Source: Helicobacteraceae bacterium
GTDB taxonomy: Bacteria; Campylobacterota; Campylobacteria; Campylobacterales; Sulfurimonadaceae
Length of the DNA stretch: 16,545 nt
Reading direction: 5' to 3'
Assembly: GCA_027061425.1 (NCBI GenBank)
Contig: JALSUN010000219.1
Coordinates: 4,088-20,632, forward strand
The notes under the pieces are model-generated. The model was not told the DNA's origin. It did not search any database and saw nothing but the letters and a program-made list of their open reading frames with translations. This document shows, one piece after another, positions 6,448 through 13,530 of the stretch (the first letter of the stretch is position 1; each line of letters starts with the position of its first letter). Both the position numbers and the translations under genes were made by a program.

Positions 6448-8109
6448 ATGAGCACAATGCACAATGGAAAATACCGTCCCTACCCTCAAGTTGATTTGCC
6501 AGACAGACAATGGCCATCTAAAGTTATAGAAAAAGCACCAATCTGGTGTAGTGTTGACCTTCGTGATGGTAACCAGGCACTTATAACACCGATGAACCTT
6601 GAGCAAAAACTTGAACTTTTTAACCTCCTGCTGCGCCTCGGTTTCAAGAACATAGAAGTAGGTTTTCCCTCAGCTTCTCAAGTAGAATTTGACTTCTTGC
6701 GTAAGTTAGTAGATGACAACCTCATCCCTGATGACGTTACAGTTCAAGTACTTGTTCAAGCGCGTGAGCACCTTATAAAGCGTTCATTTGAAGCCTTGGA
6801 AGGCGTTAAGTCAGCGATTGTACACCTCTATAACTCTACCTCAGTCGCCCAGCGTAAAATCGTCTTTAAAAAAGAGCGTCAAGAGATTATTGAGTTGGCG
6901 CTAGAAGGTGTTGACCTTGTCAAAAAGTATGAAGAAGGTCATAACGGAAACATTGCACTTGAGTACTCTCCAGAGTCATTTACAGGTACTGAACTTGAGT
7001 TCGCAGCAGAGATCTGTAATGCGGTCACTGCACGTTGGGGTATCTCAGCAGAACGTCCAGTTGTCATTAACTTACCAGCTACGGTAGAGATGGCTACACC
7101 TAATGTTTATGCAGACCAGATAGAGTGGATGGGCAGACACTTAGACAACCGTGAGCATGTCTTGATCTCAACACACACCCACAACGACCGTGGAACCTCT
7201 GTCGCCGCTACTGAACTTGCGCTTTTGGCAGGAGCCGACCGCGTTGAAGGTACCCTACTTTCTAACGGAGAGCGTACAGGTAATGTTGACATCATCACAC
7301 TTGCCTTAAACATGTACACACAAGGTTTAGACACGGGTCTTGACTTCAGTGACATTAGTACCGTTTTAGAGGTAGTAGAGCGCTGTACAGACATGAAGAC
7401 CCATGAACGTCACCCTTATGTTGGTGAGTTGGTCTACACCGCATTTTCAGGTTCACACCAAGATGCCATTAACAAAGGTCTTGCCTACCAACGTGCTAAA
7501 GCAGAGCCATTCTGGGAGGTTCCTTATCTTCCGATCGATCCTGAGGATGTAGGGCGTTCATACGAAAGTATTATTCGTATTAACTCTCAGTCAGGCAAAG
7601 GCGGGGTTGCGTATATCTTAGAAGACAGTTTTGGCTACCAACTGCCTAAAAAAATGCATCCTGAAATTGGTAAGATCGTACAAAATGTTACCGAAAAAGA
7701 GGCGAGAGAGTTAAGTAACAAAGAGATTTTGAAGATCTTTGAAAAGAGTTACTTTGAGCCAGAGAGCCACATAGAGTTTATCTCTCGTGATGCAGAGACA
7801 CGTAACAATGCCGTATGGTGTCAGTTAAAGTATCGTTATAATGGTCAGGAGATCGTTGCTGAGAGTGAAGGCAATGGTCCTATAGATGCTTGTAGAAAAG
7901 CCCTTTTAAAAGACTATCCTAACCAGTTTACACTCAACTCTTACTCTGAGCACTCTTGTGGTGAGAAGTCATCAGCAACAGCAGTTGCATATATAGAGAT
8001 CGAGACATCTGAGGGGGAACGTGTCTTTGGTGTTGGTAAAGACAATGACATCACACTCGCCTCTATCAAAGCACTTTTCAGTGCTATTAACCGCGCTTTT
8101 AAAAGCTAA
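6448..8109 (+). CDS. leuA: 2-isopropylmalate synthase, long form
   Basis: 553 residues. It catalyses the first committed step of leucine synthesis, condensing acetyl-CoA with 2-oxoisovalerate. The TIM-barrel catalytic domain (about 33-300) shows VDLRDGNQ (metal ligand Asp40), THTHNDRG (His243 and His245) and NGERTGNVD (Asn279). The C-terminal region (about 425-553) is the LeuA regulatory dimer domain that binds leucine in the family. Length and the opening KYRPYPQVDLPDRQWP place it in the longer actinobacterial-type (LeuA2-like) group. The start is ATG 6448 with AAAGG (6436-6440) 7 nt upstream; the in-frame TTG at 6442 is too close to that site. No other leu gene is adjacent. Its 3' end overlaps the convergent outer-membrane protein gene by 11 bp. 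Confidence 0.95.
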   Translation: MSTMHNGKYRPYPQVDLPDRQWPSKVIEKAPIWCSVDLRDGNQALITPMNLEQKLELFNLLLRLGFKNIEVGFPSASQVEFDFLRKLVDDNLIPDDVTVQVLVQAREHLIKRSFEALEGVKSAIVHLYNSTSVAQRKIVFKKERQEIIELALEGVDLVKKYEEGHNGNIALEYSPESFTGTELEFAAEICNAVTARWGISAERPVVINLPATVEMATPNVYADQIEWMGRHLDNREHVLISTHTHNDRGTSVAATELALLAGADRVEGTLLSNGERTGNVDIITLALNMYTQGLDTGLDFSDISTVLEVVERCTDMKTHERHPYVGELVYTAFSGSHQDAINKGLAYQRAKAEPFWEVPYLPIDPEDVGRSYESIIRINSQSGKGGVAYILEDSFGYQLPKKMHPEIGKIVQNVTEKEARELSNKEILKIFEKSYFEPESHIEFISRDAETRNNAVWCQLKYRYNGQEIVAESEGNGPIDACRKALLKDYPNQFTLNSYSEHSCGEKSSATAVAYIEIETSEGERVFGVGKDNDITLASIKALFSAINRAFKS

Positions 8110-8599
8110 AGCCTATGGTCACTTCAGGGTATCCTGAAGTGTCATCTGAGAGGTTGTTAGCATCTAAACGGTACTCTTGTACCCATCCAAATCCCATGTA
8201 ACCTTGATCGAACAAAATGGCCAACCCTAAACGTCCACCAGCACTGTTGTAGTCATCTACATTTCCATCAAAATAGGTATAACGGTAAAATGCGCCTAAA
8301 TAAGGTCTAAACTTAGAACCTGTAGGCACATAATATGTTACGGGCACCGTGGCTTGATGAATGGTAGGTGAGCCATTAAACCATAAGCGATAGCCAAAAC
8401 CTACCGAGAGGTTATCAACTATAAAGTAATCTGCATTAACCCCGAGTATATAATAGTTCTCTATATAACCAAAGTTTGTTCCCGAGTAACTCACACTGCC
8501 AGAGCCACCTGTAATACCAAGACTCGCTGTACCTGACTCAAACGTATCTGCTTGTAAAAGTGACGCCATTAATAACAAGGCGATCGCTATCTTTTTCAT
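8099..8599 (-). CDS. Small outer-membrane beta-barrel protein
   Basis: 166 residues. Signal peptide MKKIAIALLLMASLLQA with likely cleavage after Ala17. The mature part is made of alternating short strands rich in Tyr, Gly and Phe (VSVGFGYRLWF, YLGAFYRYTYF, GRLGLAILF, GYMGFGWVQEYRL) and ends in the strand VTIGFSF with a C-terminal phenylalanine, the signature recognised by the barrel-assembly machinery. Size fits an eight-stranded barrel of the OmpW/OmpA-N size class; the exact family was not identified. It follows PBP1A by 8 nt, and the PBP stop TAG is part of its AGGAG ribosome-binding site, so the two are probably co-translated. The 3' end overlaps leuA by 11 bp. Confidence 0.75.
   Translation of the reverse strand: MKKIAIALLLMASLLQADTFESGTASLGITGGSGSVSYSGTNFGYIENYYILGVNADYFIVDNLSVGFGYRLWFNGSPTIHQATVPVTYYVPTGSKFRPYLGAFYRYTYFDGNVDDYNSAGGRLGLAILFDQGYMGFGWVQEYRLDANNLSDDTSGYPEVTIGFSF
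8120..8141. terminator. 9-bp hairpin inside the OMP gene, just after leuA
   Basis: CACTTCAGG (8120-8128) and CCTGAAGTG (8133-8141) form a perfect 9-bp stem with the tetraloop GTAT, 10 nt after the leuA stop and within the last codons of the convergent gene (residues TSGYPEV). No T-run follows on the plus strand. It is placed where a leuA terminator would be expected. Confidence 0.5.
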
Positions 8600-8607
8600 A
8601 TAAACTC

Positions 8608-10707
8608 CTAGAAAAGTAACTCTTCTTCCGCTTCAGCTTTAACCTCAGCCTTTGGCGGTTTAGAGATATCTGTAAAATACTCTGTGTGTTTCGCATCCAA
8701 ATGTACCTCTATGACATCTTCGGGCACTTCAAACTTTCGTGGCATCTGAGGATACAGCTTGATCAGCTTTTTATAATAATAGCCAAAAGATGGCGCTGCT
8801 GTCCATCCCCCCTGTTCTCTGTTCCACAGAGGGCTGTTGTTATCATTTCCAAACCAGACCACTGTCTCAATAGAAGGAGAGTAGCCCACAAACCAAGTAT
8901 CTATAGAGTCATTAGTAGTTCCCGTTTTTCCAGCGAGTTCTATCCCCCAAACCTTGGCACGCACACCGGTACCGCGTTTAACGATGTCACGCAAAATCGT
9001 GGTCATCAAAAACGCTTGTCGCTCTTCTGTCACTTTGGAAGTGACCTGTTCTGGATGTTCATAAACGGTTTCGTTGGCTTGGTCTACATAGTTAATGAGC
9101 CTTAAGTCACTCAAGGTACCCTTGTTTGCAAAAGAGGTAAAGTACTCTGCAAAACGTTCAGGAGAGAGGGTAATACTGCCTAGTGACAGTGAAAGGTCTG
9201 AAGGGAGATCCTTTATACCATACTGCTTTTTCAACTTACTTGTAATGGTGTTGATCCCTATGTCCGTTACCAAGTTGATCGTTGCCAGGTTGCGTGAATG
9301 CACTAAGGCCTCTCTCAAGGTAATGAGCCCTTTAAAATTGTTTTCATAATTTTTTGGCTTCCACCGTCTGGTATCATTTTTATCATTGTTAGCATCACTC
9401 TCAAAATCATAGGTTCTAGAGATATCAATAAGTTTTGTAGCCGGTGAAAAACCAAAATCCAAAGCTACCTGATAGATAAACGGCTTAAAAGCAGACCCAG
9501 GTTGACGTTGTGCCTGAGTGGCGCGATTAAAGACACTTTTTTTATAATCAATACCTCCAACCATAGCCTTGATCTCACCACTTTTTGGATCAACAGAGAC
9601 CAAAGCACCATTAAACTGTGTGAGGTTGACATCAGCATAATCAACATAATTTTTAGGTCGCTTCTTTTTAACGCGTTCTTGCTCTTTCGCCAGACGTTTT
9701 TTAGCCTGCTCGTACCCATAAGTCATCGCTTCACGCGCAGCAACTTGCATCTTCAGATCAATGGTAGTATAGACCTTATACCCCCCTGTCTTAAAATCTG
9801 GAAACTGATCTTTCAAGCGTCTTACCACTTCATCTACGATGTAAGGGGCTTTGTTTTGAGTGAGTGTCTCATTATAAACTTTTGGCTTCTCTTTAAGTGC
9901 CTTCTCATATGCTTCATCATCAATCCAAGCCAAAGCATGAAGACGTTCCACAACACGATTTGCACGTCCCAAAGAAATGTCATAGTTTTTAGTCGGTGCA
10001 TAGTAACTTGGTGCCTTAGGAAGACCGACCAAAATAGCCATCTCTTTTAGTGTCAGTTCGTTAAGTTCTTTATGAAAGTAACCATCTGCTGCCGTCTTCA
10101 CACCATAGTAGTTATGACCAAGATAGATCTCATTAAAATAGCGTTCCAAGATCTCAACCTTACTTAACTCCGCTTCGATCTTATAAGAGAGGATCAGCTC
10201 TTTTATCTTTCTAGATATTTTTTTTTCACGGGTAAGCAACGTATTTTTCACTAACTGTTGGGTCAGGGTACTTGCACCCTCGACCATCGCCATGGCCTTA
10301 ATGTCTTTAGCAATAGCACGCATAATAGCATCATAATTGATTCCACCATGTTCAAAAAACGAGGTATCTTCTATGGCTAAAAGCGCCTCGACCATCTTGG
10401 GAGGGATCTCATCAAAAGGGGCATAGAAACGGTGTCTTCCTTCAAAAACATTAGCGATTTTATTGCCATTGGCATCATAGATACGTGAAGAGATCTTGGG
10501 GTCATAATCTGTTGTTAATTTACTGGTGTCATAGGTTAGGTTCATTGCTATGTTGCCCACGTAGATAACTGGACCAAAAACGATAAGAAGTAACACAACC
10601 ATCAGCAGAGGTTTCTTCCATCCCGATTTTTTAGGTGGTGTAGATTCAGGAATTTTTAGTCCCTCATCTTGATTGTTTTTTTTATCTAAAATTTCTTCTA
10701 TGTTCAT
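8608..10707 (-). CDS. pbpA: Penicillin-binding protein 1A (bifunctional peptidoglycan synthase)
   Basis: 699-residue class A PBP that polymerises lipid II and cross-links peptidoglycan at the inner membrane, facing the periplasm. Order: cytoplasmic N-tail (1-32), one transmembrane helix (about 33-52), glycosyltransferase domain with EDTSFFEHGG (catalytic Glu113), GASTLTQQLVKN (144-155) and the ERYFNEIYLG motif (188-197); then transpeptidase domain with SAFK (Ser405, Lys408), SRN (471-473) and KTGTT (594-598). All catalytic residues are present and the length is normal. The charged tail (PPKAEVKAEAEEE) is not conserved in the family. The start ATG overlaps the stop of the ABC ATPase gene (ATGA), so translation is probably coupled; an OMP gene follows after 8 nt. 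In Helicobacter pylori, as I recall, a pbp1A gene also lies next to bioF. Confidence 0.95.
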   Translation of the reverse strand: MNIEEILDKKNNQDEGLKIPESTPPKKSGWKKPLLMVVLLLIVFGPVIYVGNIAMNLTYDTSKLTTDYDPKISSRIYDANGNKIANVFEGRHRFYAPFDEIPPKMVEALLAIEDTSFFEHGGINYDAIMRAIAKDIKAMAMVEGASTLTQQLVKNTLLTREKKISRKIKELILSYKIEAELSKVEILERYFNEIYLGHNYYGVKTAADGYFHKELNELTLKEMAILVGLPKAPSYYAPTKNYDISLGRANRVVERLHALAWIDDEAYEKALKEKPKVYNETLTQNKAPYIVDEVVRRLKDQFPDFKTGGYKVYTTIDLKMQVAAREAMTYGYEQAKKRLAKEQERVKKKRPKNYVDYADVNLTQFNGALVSVDPKSGEIKAMVGGIDYKKSVFNRATQAQRQPGSAFKPFIYQVALDFGFSPATKLIDISRTYDFESDANNDKNDTRRWKPKNYENNFKGLITLREALVHSRNLATINLVTDIGINTITSKLKKQYGIKDLPSDLSLSLGSITLSPERFAEYFTSFANKGTLSDLRLINYVDQANETVYEHPEQVTSKVTEERQAFLMTTILRDIVKRGTGVRAKVWGIELAGKTGTTNDSIDTWFVGYSPSIETVVWFGNDNNSPLWNREQGGWTAAPSFGYYYKKLIKLYPQMPRKFEVPEDVIEVHLDAKHTEYFTDISKPPKAEVKAEAEEELLF

Positions 10708-11393
10708 TCTCTAAATTTCCTGTTTGCAAAACTTGCTTCTATTAATGTTTTTGTATAAGGGCTTTGAGGCGCACGTAACACCCCTTGCATCTGACCTGAT
10801 TCTTGCACTTGTCCTGTTTTTATGACACAGATATCATCACACAGGGCCGCTGCTGAGTGCATATCGTGGGTCACAAAAAGTATTTTAAAGCCTTGCTCTT
10901 TTTGGAGACGTTTTAAAAGATTTATGATCACAACACGCGTCTTTGGATCTAATGCTGTTGTTGGTTCATCTAGCATTAAAAGCTTTGGCCTGACACTTAG
11001 TGCTATTGCGATCACCACGCGTTGCAGTTGCCCTCCTGAAAGTTCAGGAGCAAAACGCTCTAACAGTGCCTCATCGAGTTCTACCATTTCACATAAGGCC
11101 TTTACCCGCTCCTTAGATACAAAGAACTGATCTTTAATCTTAGTGAGTGGAGAAAGTGCCGTGAATGGGTTTTGAGGCACAAAAGAGATACTCCTACCCC
11201 GCTTGAACTCAAAGTCAGCATCGACTTCTAAAGCAGAATCCATCTGCTCAGGTAACATACCCAATAGTGCTTTGAGTGTCAAACTTTTACCACTGCCACT
11301 CTGTCCTACTAAGGCCAAGGAGTGATGCACGCTAAAACCAATGTCAACCAACACCGTATCCGCCAAAGTCACTTTGAGTTTTTTAATCTGCAT
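10704..11393 (-). CDS. Solo ABC transporter ATPase, oligopeptide/nickel (Dpp/Opp/Nik) type
   Basis: 229 residues with a full set of ATPase motifs: Walker A GQSGSGKS (30-37), Q-loop Gln74, signature LSGGQ (118-122), Walker B LLMLDEPT with catalytic Glu143, and the switch His176 in VTHD. The end SPYTKTLIEA matches the C-terminal region of Dpp/Opp/Nik ATPases. At 229 residues it lacks the longer C-terminal extension and the Cys-rich peptide-transporter tail often seen in that group. No permease or binding-protein gene is nearby. GGGAG lies 4 nt before the ATG. It is 50 nt after bioF, with a small 6-bp palindrome (TAGATA/TATCTA, 11413-11427) between, and overlaps pbpA by 4 nt. The substrate cannot be told; its partner membrane proteins must be encoded elsewhere. 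Confidence 0.85.
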   Translation of the reverse strand: MQIKKLKVTLADTVLVDIGFSVHHSLALVGQSGSGKSLTLKALLGMLPEQMDSALEVDADFEFKRGRSISFVPQNPFTALSPLTKIKDQFFVSKERVKALCEMVELDEALLERFAPELSGGQLQRVVIAIALSVRPKLLMLDEPTTALDPKTRVVIINLLKRLQKEQGFKILFVTHDMHSAAALCDDICVIKTGQVQESGQMQGVLRAPQSPYTKTLIEASFANRKFRE

Positions 11394-11443
11394 AAGACTC
11401 CCGCATAAATAGTAGATATTTTATCTAAAGTCGGGTTAATCGC

Positions 11444-12550
11444 TTATCGCTCTTGTTTTATAATCTTATGAATGAGCACACAAGCTGATTTAAAGTCCAC
11501 CTCATCCAAACCTACTCTCGCAATAAAACGGATAATAGCTGAAGGAACCGTTGGCTGTCTAATGGCACCGACAAGACACCCCTTCTCTAAAAGTTGACGC
11601 TGTATCTCCATTACTTTACGGTTGTCAGCTATCTCAACAGGAACAATAAGACCCTCAACGCTCACACCTAAGACCTCTTCAACAATCTCTTGACGTCTTT
11701 TTATCATACGGCCTAATGACTCTTGATGTTCTTGTATATAACGTAGTGCATTATGCCCTAAAAGGGTGTCGAAAAGTGACGGTGCTGTAGCGTAGATAAT
11801 GGGTTTAGCACGATTAATGAGAAACTCTATGATGTGTTCAGAAGCTAAGATATAAGCACCAAAACTACCATAAGCCTTACCCAATGTTCCCATCTTAATG
11901 TGGTTGGCTTTTGGCTCTATATTATAATAGTCCAATACCCCCATAAGATGTTTTCCAATAACCCCAGAGCTATGGGCCTCATCCAAGATTAAAACAGCGT
12001 TATATTGATCTGCAAGTGCAATGATCTCTCGTGGTACCAAGTCGCCATCCATGGAGTAAATGCCTTCAACCGCCACAATGTTACGTTTGGCTTTAGAATT
12101 TTTCAACAGAGTCTCTAATTCAGAACTGCAGTTGTGTGAAAAATAGTACACATCACCATCTATAAGTTTGGAAGCCAACACTCCCGAAGCATGATACTTC
12201 TCATCCATAAATAACGCATCCCCTTTACGGACCAGGGTCTCTATCATGGCGATGTTAGCATTAAACCCAGAGCCTAAGATCACCCCTGCTTCAAAACCAT
12301 TGGCCTCACAAAGTGCCTGCTCAAAATCTTGATGCACCTTGGTATAACCATTAACCAACATAGAGGCTTTAGCTGCATGAGACTCTAAAGTCTCTAACGC
12401 TTTAATGCTCTTTTCTAAAATCTCTTTGTTATGTGCCAAACCCAAATAGTCGTTGGAAGCAAGATCTACAACCTCATCATCATAAATACGGCGTTCTCTA
12501 TAGCGACCAGAGCGTTTGAGTGCAGCTAACTCTTTTTCATAGTAGTTCAT
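11444..12550 (-). CDS. bioF: 8-amino-7-oxononanoate synthase-like PLP enzyme
   Basis: 368 residues; alpha-oxoamine synthase family, PLP-dependent fold type I. BioF condenses pimeloyl-thioester with alanine in biotin synthesis. Seen: ASNDYLGLA (N-terminal substrate region), GSGFNANIAM, MDEKYHASG with the PLP-stacking His (His120), LDEAHSSGVIG (Asp190 and His193), KMGTLGKAYGSFG with the Schiff-base Lys225, and VGAIRQPTVP near the C-terminus. The family often has RPPTVP followed by G-T-x-R; here it is RQPTVPSAIIR. The start is ATG 12550, five nt after AGAGAGG; this ATG overlaps the stop of the HEPN gene (ATGA). An ATG at 12568 would add six residues and has no better ribosome-binding site. The related Kbl or other oxoamine synthases are alternatives; no other biotin gene is in the window. 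Confidence 0.85.
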   Translation of the reverse strand: MNYYEKELAALKRSGRYRERRIYDDEVVDLASNDYLGLAHNKEILEKSIKALETLESHAAKASMLVNGYTKVHQDFEQALCEANGFEAGVILGSGFNANIAMIETLVRKGDALFMDEKYHASGVLASKLIDGDVYYFSHNCSSELETLLKNSKAKRNIVAVEGIYSMDGDLVPREIIALADQYNAVLILDEAHSSGVIGKHLMGVLDYYNIEPKANHIKMGTLGKAYGSFGAYILASEHIIEFLINRAKPIIYATAPSLFDTLLGHNALRYIQEHQESLGRMIKRRQEIVEEVLGVSVEGLIVPVEIADNRKVMEIQRQLLEKGCLVGAIRQPTVPSAIIRFIARVGLDEVDFKSACVLIHKIIKQER

Positions 12551-13416
12551 AATAACCTCTCTTTCCAATCTTCAGGAAAACCCATATGCCCTATATCTAT
12601 ACTAGGGTATTTATCTAAAAGAATTTCTATTTTATCTGTAAATCCATCTCCATTTCCTAGCTTGTAAAAGAGATAGTTCAAAATCAGAATAATTACAAAG
12701 GTCTTATCATTTTTTATATCCTGAAAAGCTCCTATTTTTCTCGGAAGCTTGGCTTTAATAACAAATTGTCTATTCCAAAGGCGACTATGGTGTGCACAGA
12801 TATTTCGGATATGATTAATTGTATGCAACCAGTTTTTAAACACTTCTGCTGGCAAATCTAACTTATTGGTCATGGTCTCATGTTCTGGTTTCAATGCTGT
12901 AAATAAACGAGACAGCGTTCCAAATGAGATTAATTCTATCACCATCCAAATTGGTAAAACATCAGACTTGTACTTCTTCTTAAAATGTTTCACAAAAAGT
13001 TCTTTAGAGCGATGCGTCTCTCGCTGAATACTCTGCATCAAATATACATAATCATCATGTTTAACATTTAGATTTTTTTCATCCATATAACCAAACGCTT
13101 CCGTCTCTTTAGAAAGCTTATAGACCACATTAGCTCGAACATTGACTTCTATCGTCTCGATCGCGTTAAAGATGAGCTTTCTTAGCTCTTTATCAAAATA
13201 GTAAAGTTGTAAGACATCTTCAAAAGTAGTACCTTCTATAAACTTATCTTTCTCGCTCTGATAAGGCAAAAAATACGCACTTAGTCGATAATAACTTATA
13301 TGTTCAAGCTTAGTTTTTGCGTAAATTTTATCAGTAAAGAGTAGTCCACGAGACTCTAATAATTCGATCTGCTGTTCGTATGTTAGATGAGTTTTAGTAA
13401 ATGTTGAGGATATCAA
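12547..13416 (-). CDS. Abi_2-family (AbiD/AbiF-like) HEPN abortive-infection protein
   Basis: 289 residues, the usual size of Abi_2 proteins. Conserved parts visible: SYYRLSAYFLPY (41-52), FDKELRKLIFNAIETIEVNVR (about 74-94), SFGTLSRLF (164-172), the core HIRNICAHHSRLWNR (202-216) and the C-terminal MGFPEDWKERL. Arg204-x4-His209 is the HEPN R-x(4-6)-H ribonuclease motif, so an RNA-cleaving toxin acting when phage infection or another trigger is sensed is the expected role. Translation appears to begin at TTG 13416, with AAGGGG 8 nt upstream; no in-frame ATG is suitable. The TTG overlaps the stop of a 38-codon ORF, and the stop overlaps the bioF start (ATGA). No classical protein antitoxin is next to it. 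Its A/T-rich sequence and its position between housekeeping genes suggest acquisition. Confidence 0.85.
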   Translation of the reverse strand: MISSTFTKTHLTYEQQIELLESRGLLFTDKIYAKTKLEHISYYRLSAYFLPYQSEKDKFIEGTTFEDVLQLYYFDKELRKLIFNAIETIEVNVRANVVYKLSKETEAFGYMDEKNLNVKHDDYVYLMQSIQRETHRSKELFVKHFKKKYKSDVLPIWMVIELISFGTLSRLFTALKPEHETMTNKLDLPAEVFKNWLHTINHIRNICAHHSRLWNRQFVIKAKLPRKIGAFQDIKNDKTFVIILILNYLFYKLGNGDGFTDKIEILLDKYPSIDIGHMGFPEDWKERLL

Positions 13417-13529
13417 AAGAAGAACCCCTTCGTTGGCACATCTAAGAGAGGTGGAGGGGGTGTGTTAAAAGAAGTATATACTAAATTCTCTAAAGCCTTC
13501 CTTTGTTTTATGTTTTGCATTAACCACAT
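13413..13529 (-). CDS. Possible 38-codon ORF bridging the restriction gene and the HEPN gene
   Basis: ATG (13529-13527) to TGA (13415-13413), encoding a short peptide with an amphipathic Lys/Arg-containing first half (MQNIKQRKALENL) and a FNTPPPPLLDVPTKGFF tail. It begins one base after the TAA of the upstream restriction gene and its stop overlaps the TTG start of the HEPN gene (TTGA), so it fills the whole 114-nt gap in frame. A GGAAG lies 10 nt upstream. The proline-rich tail resembles the accidental translations of small intergenic repeats, so the stretch may instead be a structured leader or RNA. I do not recognise a family. Confidence 0.25.
   Translation of the reverse strand: MWLMQNIKQRKALENLVYTSFNTPPPPLLDVPTKGFFF
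13424..13461 (-). promoter_or_regulatory. Possible hairpin hiding the ribosome-binding site of the HEPN gene
   Basis: On the minus strand the HEPN gene's AAGGGG (13430-13425) can pair with an upstream CCCCCT (13460-13455); the flanking A/T can add a pair. The loop of about 25 nt contains the end of the 38-codon ORF. Ribosomes reading that ORF would open it, coupling HEPN translation to upstream translation. The pairing is only 5-6 bp and was judged by eye. Confidence 0.3.
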
Positions 13530-13530
13530 T

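Noticed and set aside
9502..10050. 182-codon plus-strand frame inside pbpA
   Set aside because: It is antisense to conserved glycosyltransferase and linker regions of PBP1A, rich in Cys/Ile/Phe in the way complementary frames are, with no ribosome-binding site.
11413..11427. 6-bp palindrome TAGATA/TATCTA between bioF and the ABC gene as a terminator
   Set aside because: The stem is A/T-only and weak, with no T-run, and the genes look co-transcribed.
12551..12568. Upstream ATG for bioF
   Set aside because: The ATG at 12550 has AGAGAGG at good spacing and forms the ATGA overlap; the longer form adds six unconserved residues.
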